A DNA stretch of 64,000 bases, from assembly GCF_026162625.1 (NCBI RefSeq), contig NZ_JAOTBD010000004.1, forward strand, positions 1 to 64,000. Direction: 5' to 3'. The position numbers and the translations under genes were made by a program. The DNA comes from Paracoccus beibuensis. GTDB lineage: Bacteria > Pseudomonadota > Alphaproteobacteria > Rhodobacterales > Rhodobacteraceae. This document shows positions 31,536 through 40,040 of this stretch, piece after piece. The notes beneath the pieces are model-generated. The model saw nothing but the letters and a program-made list of their open reading frames with translations. It was not told the origin of the DNA and made no database searches. Position 1 is the first letter of the stretch, and each line of letters opens with the position of its first letter.

Positions 31536-32333
31536 ATGAGCAGTTGCGCCTGCGGCCATCACCACCACGCCCCGACCGACACGTCCGGCGAAACGGTGCA
31601 GTTGGGAACGCCCCTCTTCGGCCTTCATGGACGGCTGATCTGCAGCGACATGGGCCAGATGATGGCCGCGCTGGACCTGCTGCCTGACCATGTCGCCCTG
31701 ACCCGGGCCGAGCCCGGCTGTCTCCGCTTCGACATCACCCAGTCCGAAGATCCGATGATTTGGGCCCTGGACGAGCTGTTTGCCGACGAGGACGCCTTCC
31801 AGCGCCACCAGCAGCGAACCCAGGCCAGCGCCTGGGGCGCCGGAAGCCGCGACATGGGGCGCGACTTTCACCGCCACTCCGTGCAGCCGCAGATCCGTCC
31901 CGAGGGACCGACCGACCGCGACGCGATCGACCGGCTGCTGACCCGCGCCTTCGACGGCCCGGCCGAGGCCCAGCTGGTCCGCGACCTGCGCGCCGACGGC
32001 GATCTGGCGGTGTCGTTGGTCGCCCATGCGCAAGGCACGATCATCGGGCACGTGGCCCTGTCGCCCCTGCAGGCCGACCGCCCCGCCTATGCGCTGGCTC
32101 CGCTTGCCGTTGATCCCGGAGTTCAGGGACGCGGCCTGGGGCGGGCGCTGATCGCGGCGGCGCTGAAGGCGGCGGGCGACCATGCGGTCGTGGTGCTGGG
32201 TAGCCGCACGCTTTACGCCGCAGCCGGGTTCGCCGAGGCGTCGCTGGATTCGCCCTGGCCCGGCCTGCAGATACACGGCCACCTGCCGCAGGGCAGCGCC
32301 GTCCGGCACGCGCGGGCGTTCCAGCAACTGTAA
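31536..32333 (+). CDS. Fusion of ABM-type monooxygenase domain and GNAT acetyltransferase
   Basis: A 265-residue two-domain protein. A short metal-binding-like start MSSCACGHHHHAPTD is followed by an antibiotic-biosynthesis-monooxygenase (ferredoxin-like dimeric barrel) domain at about residues 20-105, with LLPDHVALTRAEPGCLRFDI and WALDELFADEDAFQRHQQR. From about 125 a GNAT fold appears: IRPEGPTDRDAIDRLLTRAF, GHVALSPLQADRPAYAL, the acetyl-CoA loop PGVQGRGLGRALIAAALKA, and RTLYAAAGFAEASL. The ATG at 31536 follows GAGGAC. An open frame runs further upstream antisense-like to 31101 but is not needed. Substrates are unknown. The fusion itself suggests linked modification steps. Confidence 0.82.
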   Translation: MSSCACGHHHHAPTDTSGETVQLGTPLFGLHGRLICSDMGQMMAALDLLPDHVALTRAEPGCLRFDITQSEDPMIWALDELFADEDAFQRHQQRTQASAWGAGSRDMGRDFHRHSVQPQIRPEGPTDRDAIDRLLTRAFDGPAEAQLVRDLRADGDLAVSLVAHAQGTIIGHVALSPLQADRPAYALAPLAVDPGVQGRGLGRALIAAALKAAGDHAVVVLGSRTLYAAAGFAEASLDSPWPGLQIHGHLPQGSAVRHARAFQQL

Positions 32334-32402
32334 AGGGTCGCGGGACTTGTGCGGACGCGCTGCAGCGTCCAAATCCGTGACAAGCGACAGAAAGGACAGA
32401 CG

Positions 32403-34223
32403 ATGGCAGGCTATATGGCCTTCGACGCGACCGAACCCGCCCGCAGCCAGGGCGATTTCGGCAATCTTCCGGAATGGGACCTGACCGACCTTTATCCCGC
32501 GCCCGACAGCCTCGAACTCGCGGCGGATGTCGACAAGCTCGACGGCCTGGTCCAGCAGTTCGCCGGCGACTATCGCGGCAAGCTGGCCGACCTGACGCCC
32601 CAGCAGATGCTGACCTGCATCCAGACCTATGAACAGATCGACATCCTGGCCGGACGCATCATGTCCTATGTCGGCCTGCGTTATTACCAGAACACGACCG
32701 ACCCGCTGCGCGCCAAGCAGATGGGCGACCTGCAGGGCCAGATCACCGACCTGACGACGCCGCTGGTCTTCTTCAGCCTCGAATTCAACCGCGTCCCGGA
32801 CGAGACCTACCAGTCGGTCTTCACCGCCGCCGAGGGGCCCGCGCGCTACAGGCCGGTCTTCGACCGTATGCGGGCCATGCGCCCCCACCAGCTCTCGGAC
32901 GAGCTGGAGCAGTTCCTCCACGACAACTCGGTGGTGGGTGCCGCCGCCTGGAACCGCCTTTTCGACGAAACCACCGCCGCCCTGACCTTCGAGGTCGAGG
33001 GAGAGACGCTTGGCCTGGAAGCCACGCTGAACCTGCTGACCGACCACGACCGCGCCCGGCGCGAGGCGGGCGCGCGGGCGTTGGCAAAGGTATTTACCGC
33101 AAATGTCGGGCTGTTTTCGCGCATCCACAACACGCTGGCCAAGGAAAAGGCCATCGAGGACAAGTGGCGCAAGATGCCCAACCCCCAATACGGCCGCCAT
33201 CTGGCGAACCATGTCGAACCCGAGGTGGTTGAGGCGCTGCGAAACGCCGTCACCGCCGCCTATCCGCGCCTGTCGCACCGTTACTATGCGCTGAAGGCCC
33301 GGTGGCTGGGTCTGGACAAGCTGCAGGTCTGGGACCGCAACGCCCCCTTGCCGACGGAAACGCCCCGCACCATCGATTGGCCCGAGGCGCGGGCGACTGT
33401 CATGGACGCCTATGCAGGTTTTTCGCCGCAACTGGCCGAGCTGGCGCAGCCGTTCTTCGACAAGGGCTGGATCGACGCCGCCGTCAAGCCGGGAAAGGCG
33501 CCGGGCGCCTTCGCCCATCCGACCGTGACCACCGCGCATCCTTATATCCTGCTGAACTACCTGGGCAAACCGCGCGACGTGATGACCCTGGCGCATGAGC
33601 TGGGTCACGGCGTCCACCAGCGCCTGGCCGCCGCACAAGGAGAGCTTCTGGCCTCGACGCCCCTGACGCTGGCGGAGACCGCCTCGGTCTTTGGCGAGAT
33701 GCTGACCTTCCGCGCGCTGCTGGCCCGGACCACCGATCCGGCGCAGAAAAAGGCCCTGCTGGCCGGCAAGGTCGAGGACATGATCAACACGGTCGTCCGC
33801 CAGATCGCCTTTTACGACTTCGAATGCCGCCTGCACGCCGCGCGGGCCGAGGGCGAGCTGACCCCTGACGACATCAACGCCATCTGGATGCAGGTTCAGC
33901 ACGAAAGCCTGGGGCCGGTCTTCGAATACATGCCGGGGTATGAGACGTTCTGGACCTATGTCCCGCATTTCGTGCACTCGCCCTTCTACGTCTATGCCTA
34001 TGCCTTCGGCGACGGGCTGGTAAACGCGCTCTATGCCGCCTACGAAGACGGGCTGCCCGAGTTCCAGGAGAAGTATTTCGACCTGCTGAAGGCAGGCGGA
34101 TCGAAGCATCACAAGGAACTGCTGGCCCCCTTCGGCCTCGACGCGTCGGACCCCGCCTTCTGGAACAAGGGGCTGTCGATGATCGAGGGCTTCATCGACG
34201 AACTCGAGGCACTGGAGGCGTGA
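32403..34223 (+). CDS. pepF: Oligoendopeptidase F (M3B)
   Basis: A cytosolic zinc metallopeptidase that degrades peptides of about 6-17 residues. It has 606 residues. The N-terminal domain starts LPEWDLTDLYPAPDSLEL, matching the family beginning WDLSDLY. The zinc motif HEXXH is TLAHELGHGVHQR at about residue 398, and a downstream ETASVFGEMLTF supplies the third ligand Glu. The C-terminus holds FVHSPFYVYAYAFGDGLVNAL and APFGLDASDPAFWNKGL. AAAGGAC precedes the ATG at 32403. Its TGA overlaps the GTG start of the following GNAT gene. It is a housekeeping peptide-turnover gene; a link to the adjacent dipeptidase is inferred. Confidence 0.96.
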   Translation: MAGYMAFDATEPARSQGDFGNLPEWDLTDLYPAPDSLELAADVDKLDGLVQQFAGDYRGKLADLTPQQMLTCIQTYEQIDILAGRIMSYVGLRYYQNTTDPLRAKQMGDLQGQITDLTTPLVFFSLEFNRVPDETYQSVFTAAEGPARYRPVFDRMRAMRPHQLSDELEQFLHDNSVVGAAAWNRLFDETTAALTFEVEGETLGLEATLNLLTDHDRARREAGARALAKVFTANVGLFSRIHNTLAKEKAIEDKWRKMPNPQYGRHLANHVEPEVVEALRNAVTAAYPRLSHRYYALKARWLGLDKLQVWDRNAPLPTETPRTIDWPEARATVMDAYAGFSPQLAELAQPFFDKGWIDAAVKPGKAPGAFAHPTVTTAHPYILLNYLGKPRDVMTLAHELGHGVHQRLAAAQGELLASTPLTLAETASVFGEMLTFRALLARTTDPAQKKALLAGKVEDMINTVVRQIAFYDFECRLHAARAEGELTPDDINAIWMQVQHESLGPVFEYMPGYETFWTYVPHFVHSPFYVYAYAFGDGLVNALYAAYEDGLPEFQEKYFDLLKAGGSKHHKELLAPFGLDASDPAFWNKGLSMIEGFIDELEALEA

Positions 34224-34756
34224 TCACCTTGGCGCTGCTCGGTCGCGACCGCTTCGAGGATGTCAGCCACATCGCGGTCGCGCCCGAGCAGGAGCCGTTC
34301 AGCGGCACAATCGCCGGCCACTTTACCGTCGGCGAACCCCTCTGCGACTTTCACGTCATCCGACGGGACGGGCACGCTGTCGGCTTCTTCAAGATCGACC
34401 GCGACTACGCGTCCCGCATGGAGCTGGCGCGGCCGGGGGAACTGGGGCTGCGGGGTGTGATGATCGACCGCGCCTGGCAGGGACGCGGCATCGGCAAGGC
34501 GGCCATGGCGCTGTTGCGGGAACATCTTTGCCAGCACTACCCCAAGGCCCGCGGCTGCGTGCTGACCGTCAACACGATCAATGCCGCCGCCCGCGCGGTC
34601 TATCTGTCGGCGGGCTTCCGCGACGGCCGAGAGCTCTACCACGGCGGAAAGATCGGCCCGCAGCATGTCCTGCGCCTTGACCTCTGGCCCGCTGCCGGTA
34701 CGGTTCGCGCGGCAGACCACCCCGCTGCCGGGCCATCGTCGGAGAGGCAATGCTGA
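34220..34756 (+). CDS. GNAT family N-acetyltransferase
   Basis: 178 residues from a GTG start overlapping the pepF stop (GTGA). The GNAT core includes FHVIRRDGHAVGFFKIDRDY, LGLRGVMIDRAWQGRGIGKA with the acetyl-CoA-binding R/Q-x-x-G-x-G/A loop, and CVLTVNTINAAARAVYLSAGF. The last about 25 residues (PAAGTVRAADHPAAGPSSE and on) are low complexity and may be non-essential. The ATG of the next dipeptidase gene lies 7 bases before its stop, so pepF, this gene and the dipeptidase form an overlapping operon. The substrate is unknown. Confidence 0.85.
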   Translation: MITLALLGRDRFEDVSHIAVAPEQEPFSGTIAGHFTVGEPLCDFHVIRRDGHAVGFFKIDRDYASRMELARPGELGLRGVMIDRAWQGRGIGKAAMALLREHLCQHYPKARGCVLTVNTINAAARAVYLSAGFRDGRELYHGGKIGPQHVLRLDLWPAAGTVRAADHPAAGPSSERQC

Positions 34757-35931
34757 AACGGATCCTCCTGTCGCTTCTGGCGATCGTCGTGGTCGGGCTG
34801 ATAGCCTTCTTCTCGCTTGCGCCCGCCTATGTCGAGCGATTGATGAACCCCGTGTCCATGCCCGCCGAAGGCTGGCCCGTCAGCGACGAGGCGCGCGCGC
34901 TGCACCAACGCCTTGTCATCGGCGACTGGCACGCCGATCCGCTTTTGTGGGACCGTGACCTTCTGAAGCGCGTCGACCGGGGGCACACCGACGTGCCGCG
35001 GCTGCTTGAGGGCAACGTCGCCGTGCAGGTGTTCACCACGGTCACCAAGAGCCCGCGCGGCCAGAACTATGACCACAACAGCGCGGCCAGCGGCGACAAC
35101 ATCACACCCCTGTTCATCGGCCAGCTTCGTCCGCCACGGTCCTTATTCTCGCTGCACGAACGCGCCCTCGTGCAGGCCGAGGCGCTGGAAGATGCCGCCC
35201 GGCGCGCCCCCGACCAGTTGCGGATCATCCGGACCCAGGGCGACCTGGCGCAGCTTCTGGCAGCGCGTGACAGCGGCCAGCGAGTCCTGGGCGCCATCAT
35301 CGGCTCGGAGGGCGGCCACCCGCTGGAGGGGGATCTGGGCAAGCTCGACGCCCTCTACGGTGCGGGGTTCCGGCTGATGGGCCTGACGCATTTCTTCGAC
35401 AACGAGCTGGGCGGCAGCCTGCATGGAGAGGGCGGCAGCGGCGCGGGCCTGTCGGATTTCGGGCGGCAGGTTGTCGACCGGATGATGCAGCTTGGCATGG
35501 TCATCGACGTGACCCACGCCGCCCCGCAGATGGTCGAGGATGTTCTGGCCATTCCAGGGACGCGGCCCGTCCTGTCGCATACCGGCATCAACGGCCACTG
35601 CCCCAGTCCGCGCAACCTGCCCGACGATCTTGTGGCGCGCATTGCGGATGCAGGCGGGCTGATCGGCGTCGGCTACTGGTCCGATGTGATCTGCGGCCAA
35701 ACGCCTGCCGACGTGGCCGACGCGATCGCCGCAGCCATAGAGATCGCGGGCGATGATCACGTGTCGCTCGGGTCGGACTGGGACGGATCGGTCGATACCC
35801 CGTTCGATGCAGCGCACTTGCCGGCGCTGACCCAGGCCCTTCTGGACCGCGGCCTGTCCGAAGAACAGATCGCCAAGGTCATGGGGGCCAACATGATGGC
35901 GTACTTGGCCGACACGCTGCCCCAACGCTAG
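34750..35931 (+). CDS. Membrane dipeptidase (M19, renal dipeptidase family)
   Basis: 393 residues. A single N-terminal membrane anchor or uncleaved signal (LLSLLAIVVVGLIAFFSLAP) places the enzyme outside the cytoplasmic membrane. The metal ligands of the amidohydrolase-like barrel are visible in VIGDWHADPLLWDRD, IIGSEGGHPLEGD, MVIDVTHAAPQM, VLSHTGINGHCP and LGSDWDGSVDTP. Members cleave dipeptides, including D-amino-acid-containing and beta-lactam-like substrates. The ATG overlaps the end of the preceding GNAT gene. A second, soluble M19 protein is encoded at 44203; the two differ in length and in having a membrane anchor. Confidence 0.92.
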   Translation: MLKRILLSLLAIVVVGLIAFFSLAPAYVERLMNPVSMPAEGWPVSDEARALHQRLVIGDWHADPLLWDRDLLKRVDRGHTDVPRLLEGNVAVQVFTTVTKSPRGQNYDHNSAASGDNITPLFIGQLRPPRSLFSLHERALVQAEALEDAARRAPDQLRIIRTQGDLAQLLAARDSGQRVLGAIIGSEGGHPLEGDLGKLDALYGAGFRLMGLTHFFDNELGGSLHGEGGSGAGLSDFGRQVVDRMMQLGMVIDVTHAAPQMVEDVLAIPGTRPVLSHTGINGHCPSPRNLPDDLVARIADAGGLIGVGYWSDVICGQTPADVADAIAAAIEIAGDDHVSLGSDWDGSVDTPFDAAHLPALTQALLDRGLSEEQIAKVMGANMMAYLADTLPQR

Positions 35932-35941
35932 GATCCCTGTC

Positions 35942-36325
35942 ATGAAACGTGGCCCACTCCTGCATTCCCGTCTGTCTGGACTGATTGCCGCCCTCGGCCA
36001 TGGGGACCTGCTTGTCGTTGGTGACGCCGGACTGCCTGTACCGCGCGGCGTTGAATGCGTGGATTTGGCGGTGACGGCTGGCGTGCCCGGCATTTTCGAC
36101 GTGCTCGACGCCATTCTCGCCGAATCCGTGGTCGAACGCTCGCTCATCGCGACCGAGACACCTGCCGATCTCGTTCGACGGTTCTCGTCCCGGCAGGTCG
36201 GTACCCTTGATCTAAGGCCGCATGCCGATCTGAAGCGCCGCTCTGCCGAGGCCGTGGCCGTCGTCCGCACCGGCGAGTTCACCCCCTATGCCAATATCTG
36301 CCTGTGGTCCGGCGTTGCATTTTGA
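35942..36325 (+). CDS. rbsD: D-ribose pyranase / RbsD-FucU family
   Basis: 127 residues, usual size for RbsD, a cytosolic decameric sugar mutarotase that converts pyranose to furanose forms. Visible motifs are LLHSRLSGLIAALGHGD with the catalytic His, LLVVGDAGLPVPRGVECVDL, and the C-terminal VRTGEFTPYANICLWSGVAF that closes the active site. No ribose kinase or ribose ABC genes lie nearby; it follows the M19 gene by 10 bases and may be co-transcribed with it by chance. FucU-like specificity is also possible. Confidence 0.88.
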   Translation: MKRGPLLHSRLSGLIAALGHGDLLVVGDAGLPVPRGVECVDLAVTAGVPGIFDVLDAILAESVVERSLIATETPADLVRRFSSRQVGTLDLRPHADLKRRSAEAVAVVRTGEFTPYANICLWSGVAF

Positions 36326-36386
36326 CGGGAACCCGCTGCGACAAGTTGCGTTGCAATGTCAGTCGGTTGGCAAAGGAGACCACGAG

Positions 36387-36533
36387 ATGCAGAAGAAAGT
36401 TCTGGGACTTACCGCCGTTCTGGCCATGTTCGCCCTGGCAGCGTGTGAAACTGTCCAAGGCGCAGGCCGCGATCTCTCGACCGCGGGCCAGGTGGTGCAA
36501 GAAGAAAGCGCCGAGGTGCAAGCCGGGATTTGA
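36387..36533 (+). CDS. Entericidin-like small lipoprotein
   Basis: 48 residues. The N-terminal lipoprotein signal is KKVLGLTAVLAMFALAAC with Cys as the lipidation site. The mature peptide ETVQGAGRDLSTAGQVVQEE matches the entericidin A/B family, including GAGRDxxxxG. Entericidins are cell-envelope lipoproteins described in enterobacteria as an antidote/toxin pair; single copies like this are common in alphaproteobacteria and their function is unclear. AAGGAGA precedes the ATG and a hairpin follows at 36551. Confidence 0.88.
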   Translation: MQKKVLGLTAVLAMFALAACETVQGAGRDLSTAGQVVQEESAEVQAGI

Positions 36534-36550
36534 TAATCCGCCACGAGGCC

Positions 36551-36583
36551 CGACCCCGGAGCGCCAAGCGTCGGGGTCGTTTC
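36551..36583 (+). terminator. Probable terminator after the entericidin gene
   Basis: Stem CGACCCC (36551-36557) / GGGGTCG (36573-36579) with a 15-base interior that can pair partly, followed by TTTCCTT. A moderate candidate. The remaining bases to 36774 show no gene. Confidence 0.6.
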
Positions 36584-36774
36584 CTTCGCATGGCAGTCAG
36601 ACGGTCTGTTGCGCCGCCGTTTTCTCGGGGGAGAAGCTAGCAAGTTCTTACGAGAATGGGTCTGGCTGCGGGATTCGAAGGGCTTGATTGTCTTCCTCAG
36701 CCTTAATGGCAAAATTCGAGAGAAGCTTCGTCCTGTCTGACACAGATACTGAAGGATTTTGTTGGGAAAGTGCC

Positions 36775-37158
36775 ATGCGACTGCTTGCCATCCTGCTCCT
36801 TCTCACTCCGACGCCTGCCGCGGCGTTCCTAGCTCGCAACGGCATGCAAGCCACGGACGTCAGTCCGACGGACATAGCCGTGCTGTTCGACAGCGGCAGG
36901 ATGGACACCGACTACTGGTGCGCCGCCGGCGATTTCGCGCAGCGGGTTCTGGACCTGCCGGTCACGACACGCCTATGGCGAGCCTCTCCGCAACCGCGCG
37001 GTGCCGGCAAGGGCATTCTGTTTACGCTGGCCGAGGCCAAAAAGGCAGAGGGCGCAGGTCTCTCGCAGTTCGGCGCGGGGCCGCGGGATGGGTCGGTTTC
37101 CATCGGGCAAGCCGTTTCAGCTTACTGCCAGATCGAGCTCCCCTTGTTCCGGGACTGA
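36775..37158 (+). CDS. Small secreted protein, function unknown
   Basis: 127 residues from the ATG at 36775. The signal peptide MRLLAILLLLTPTPAAAF is probably cleaved near AAA/F. The mature chain includes NGMQATDVSPTDIAVLFDSG, DYWCAAGDFAQRVLDLPVT, and two Cys that could form a disulfide (Cys in DYWCA and AYCQIELP). It resembles small hypothetical proteins I associate with Rhodobacterales, but I cannot name a domain. The frame opens earlier at 36688, but the signal peptide supports the later start. Confidence 0.7.
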   Translation: MRLLAILLLLTPTPAAAFLARNGMQATDVSPTDIAVLFDSGRMDTDYWCAAGDFAQRVLDLPVTTRLWRASPQPRGAGKGILFTLAEAKKAEGAGLSQFGAGPRDGSVSIGQAVSAYCQIELPLFRD

Positions 37159-37308
37159 CAACCAGACCTACGGCACGGCGGCGCAGTCACGCTGTGACCC
37201 GTCCGTTGCTCAGCTTCGATACGACGCTGGCGCTGGCGCTGGAGCGAAACCGCAAGGACACTACGGCAAGACGGCATCGTCGTCAGCCTGGACTGCCCGC
37301 CAAGCGCG

Positions 37309-39108
37309 TCAGCTATCCATCTTCAGCGCCTGGATGAACGCCGTCTGCGGGATCTCGACCTTGCCGAACTGACGCATCTTCTTCTTGCCGGCCTTCTGCT
37401 TTTCCAGCAGCTTCTTCTTCCGCGTCGCGTCGCCGCCATAGCACTTGGCTGTCACGTCCTTGCGCATCGCCGACAGGGTCTCACGCGCGATCACCCGGCT
37501 GCCGATGGCGGCCTGGATCGGGATCTTGAACATGTGCCGCGGGATCAGGTCCTTCAGCTTCTCGACCATCACGCGGCCACGGCTTTCGGCGCGGTCGCGG
37601 TGCACCATGATCGACAGCGCGTCCACGGGTTCGTCGTTCACCAGGATCGACATCTTGACCAGGAAATCCTCGCGGTATTCGCTGATCTGGTAATCGAAGC
37701 TGGCATAGCCCTTCGTGACCGACTTCAGCCGGTCGTAGAAGTCAAAGACCACCTCGGCCAGCGGCAGGTCATAGACCGCCATGGCGCGACTGCCGGCATA
37801 GGTCAGGTCCATCTGGATGCCACGCCGGTCCTGGCACAGCTTCAACACGTCTCCCAGAAATTCGTCGGGCACCATGATCGTGGCCTTGATGCGCGGCTCC
37901 TCGATATGGTCGACGAGCGTTAGGTCGGGCATGTCGGCGGGGTTGTGCAGGTCGCGCACCTCTCCATCCCTCATGTGCAGCTTGAAAACCACAGACGGCG
38001 CCGTCGTGATGAGGTCCAGGTCGTATTCCCGCTCCAGCCGGTCGCGGATGACCTCCAGGTGCAGAAGCCCCAGGAAGCCGCAGCGGAAGCCGAAGCCAAG
38101 CGCGGCCGAGGTTTCCATCTCGTAGCTGAAGGACGCGTCATTCAGGGCCAGCTTCTCGATCGCGTCACGCAGCGGCTCGAAGTCGTTGGCGTCCACCGGA
38201 AACAGACCGCAGAAAACCACCGGCTGCGCGGGCTTGAAGCCCGGCAGCGCGCGGTCCGCAGGCTTCTTCTCGTGCGTGACGGTGTCACCGACGCGGGTGT
38301 CGCGCACCTGCTTGATCGAGGCCGTAAACACGCCGATCTCGCCCGGTCCCAGTTCCTCGATGTCGCGCATCGCGGGCGTGAGGACGGCCAGCTTGTCCAA
38401 ACGGTAGGTCGCGCCGGTCTGCATCATCTTGACCTGGTCGCCCTTGCGCACGATGCCGTCCATCACGCGGATCATCACGACGACGCCCAGGTAAGCGTCA
38501 TACCAGCTGTCGACCAGCATCGCCTTCAACGGCGCGTTCCGATCACCCTTCGGCGCGGGAAGCCGCGTGACGATCGCTTCCAGAACGTCGGGAATGCCCA
38601 AGCCCGTCTTGGCAGAAATCGGAATAGCGTCCTGGGCATCGATGCCGATCACGTCCTCGATCTGCGCCTTCACCCGGTCCGGCTCGGCCGCGGGAAGGTC
38701 GATCTTGTTCAGGACCGGCACGATGTCATGGTTGGCGTCGATGGCCTGATAGACGTTGGCCAACGTCTGCGCCTCGACCCCTTGCGTCGCATCCACGACC
38801 AGAAGCGAACCCTCGACCGCGCGCATCGAGCGACTGACTTCGTAGGCGAAGTCGACATGGCCCGGCGTATCGATCAGGTTCAGCACATAGGTCTGCCCGT
38901 CCTTCGCCGGATATGCGATGCGGACGGTGTTGGCCTTGATGGTGATCCCCCGCTCGCGCTCGATATCCATGCTGTCCAGCATCTGGGCCTTCATGTCGCG
39001 TTCGGCGACAGTGCCCGTCAGCTGAATCAGCCGGTCGGCCAATGTGGATTTGCCGTGGTCGATATGAGCCACGATCGAAAAGTTGCGGATGAGGGAAAGC
39101 TCGGTCAT
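37309..39108 (-). CDS. lepA: Elongation factor 4 (LepA)
   Basis: A 599-residue translational GTPase that back-translocates or monitors ribosomes, cytosolic and membrane-associated. The G domain begins [18 protein letters not shown] (G1). The GITIK switch follows with [11 protein letters not shown] (G3), and [16 protein letters not shown] (G4). Then come domain II and the LepA-specific C-terminal domain with [20 protein letters not shown]. An upstream in-frame ATG at 39138 would add ten residues not found in the family, so the ATG at 39106-39108 was chosen. It is transcribed apart from its neighbours. Confidence 0.98.
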   Translation of the reverse strand: MTELSLIRNFSIVAHIDHGKSTLADRLIQLTGTVAERDMKAQMLDSMDIERERGITIKANTVRIAYPAKDGQTYVLNLIDTPGHVDFAYEVSRSMRAVEGSLLVVDATQGVEAQTLANVYQAIDANHDIVPVLNKIDLPAAEPDRVKAQIEDVIGIDAQDAIPISAKTGLGIPDVLEAIVTRLPAPKGDRNAPLKAMLVDSWYDAYLGVVVMIRVMDGIVRKGDQVKMMQTGATYRLDKLAVLTPAMRDIEELGPGEIGVFTASIKQVRDTRVGDTVTHEKKPADRALPGFKPAQPVVFCGLFPVDANDFEPLRDAIEKLALNDASFSYEMETSAALGFGFRCGFLGLLHLEVIRDRLEREYDLDLITTAPSVVFKLHMRDGEVRDLHNPADMPDLTLVDHIEEPRIKATIMVPDEFLGDVLKLCQDRRGIQMDLTYAGSRAMAVYDLPLAEVVFDFYDRLKSVTKGYASFDYQISEYREDFLVKMSILVNDEPVDALSIMVHRDRAESRGRVMVEKLKDLIPRHMFKIPIQAAIGSRVIARETLSAMRKDVTAKCYGGDATRKKKLLEKQKAGKKKMRQFGKVEIPQTAFIQALKMDS

Positions 39109-39172
39109 GGCCGGGCTATACAGGCGCGCGCGGGCCACGAAAAGAGGCTATCGCGCGCGCGCGTCGTTTGTC

Positions 39173-39868
39173 TCAGGGCACCGTCGGCAAGTCGGCGGCC
39201 TGCAGCATCAGCCGGGCGACTTCGGCCGAGGATGCTGGGTTCTGGCCGGTCACCAGCTTGCCGTCCGAGACAACGAAGGGCTGCCAGTCGGGACCGCATT
39301 CGAAGCGCGCGCCTTGGGCCTTCAACTGCTCCTGCAGCAGGAACGGAACGGTGTCAGAAAGGCCGACCGCGTCTTCCTCGGCATTGGTGAAGCCAGCCAC
39401 GCGCCGCCCCTCGACCAACGGCGCGCCGGACGAAAGCTTGGCCGACAGCAGCCCCGCCGGCCCGTGACAGACCGCGCCGACCACCGCGCCTGCTTTCCAC
39501 GCACGCGCCAGAAGCGCGCCAAGTGCCTCGGACGTCGGAAGGTCCCACATCGTTCCGTGTCCGCCCGGAAGAAACACGATGTCGCAGCCCGAGACTTCGA
39601 CGTCCTCGACCCGCTCGGTATGCTCCAGCCGGTGCATGGCCGCGTCATCCGCCCAGAACCTGCGGACTTCCGCAGTGACGGCGTCGTCCGCCTCGGATGA
39701 CGGGTCCGCCGGAGGCTTGCCACCTGCTATGCTGGCCATTTCGACCCGATAGCCCGCGTCCGACAGGATCCAGTAAGACGCCGCCAGTTCCTCCCAATAA
39801 AAGCCCGTCCGCTTGCCGCTGTCGCCAAGCGTGTCGTGGGATGTCAGGATGATCAGCGCCTTGGGCAT
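39173..39868 (-). CDS. DJ-1/PfpI family protein (class I amidotransferase-like, Hsp31/glyoxalase III type)
   Basis: 231 residues. It starts MPKALIILTSHDTLGDSGKR, with TGFYWEELAASYWILSDAGY after it, and has the nucleophile elbow VVGAVCHGPAGLLS with the active-site Cys. CDIVFLPGGHGTMWDLPTSE is the second hallmark. The family includes glutathione-independent glyoxalases, chaperones and peptidases; length and motifs fit the glyoxalase-III-like branch best. GGAAGGAA lies before the ATG at 39866-39868. The open frame continues ten codons upstream. Monocistronic, downstream of a hairpin-containing gap. Confidence 0.88.
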   Translation of the reverse strand: MPKALIILTSHDTLGDSGKRTGFYWEELAASYWILSDAGYRVEMASIAGGKPPADPSSEADDAVTAEVRRFWADDAAMHRLEHTERVEDVEVSGCDIVFLPGGHGTMWDLPTSEALGALLARAWKAGAVVGAVCHGPAGLLSAKLSSGAPLVEGRRVAGFTNAEEDAVGLSDTVPFLLQEQLKAQGARFECGPDWQPFVVSDGKLVTGQNPASSAEVARLMLQAADLPTVP

Positions 39869-39959
39869 GGCAGGTTCCTTCCGGTTGCGCAGCGTCAAGA
39901 CGACTGCGGATACGTCCGGTCAATGATCGCCGACGCCTCGCGGTTCCCGATGCCGCCGC

Positions 39960-39991
39960 GGCTGCGCGCGCGACCGTCCGGTCGCGCAGCC
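39960..39991. terminator. GC-rich hairpin between the EamA and DJ-1/PfpI genes
   Basis: GGCTGCGCG (39960-39968) and CGCGCAGCC (39983-39991) flank an inner stem GCGACCG / CGGTCGC. Very stable, with no T tract on either side. For the minus strand it lies downstream of the EamA gene, so it may terminate or block transcription into the DJ-1/PfpI gene. Confidence 0.4.
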
Positions 39992-40040
39992 GCCAAGGCC
40001 CCTCGATGGGGCTGCAGGCGGCTTTTCTGCTGTGCTGCCC

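Noticed and set aside
37226..37245. GCTGGC-like triple repeat near 37230
   Set aside because: Three short copies in intergenic DNA with no structure; likely chance in GC-rich sequence.
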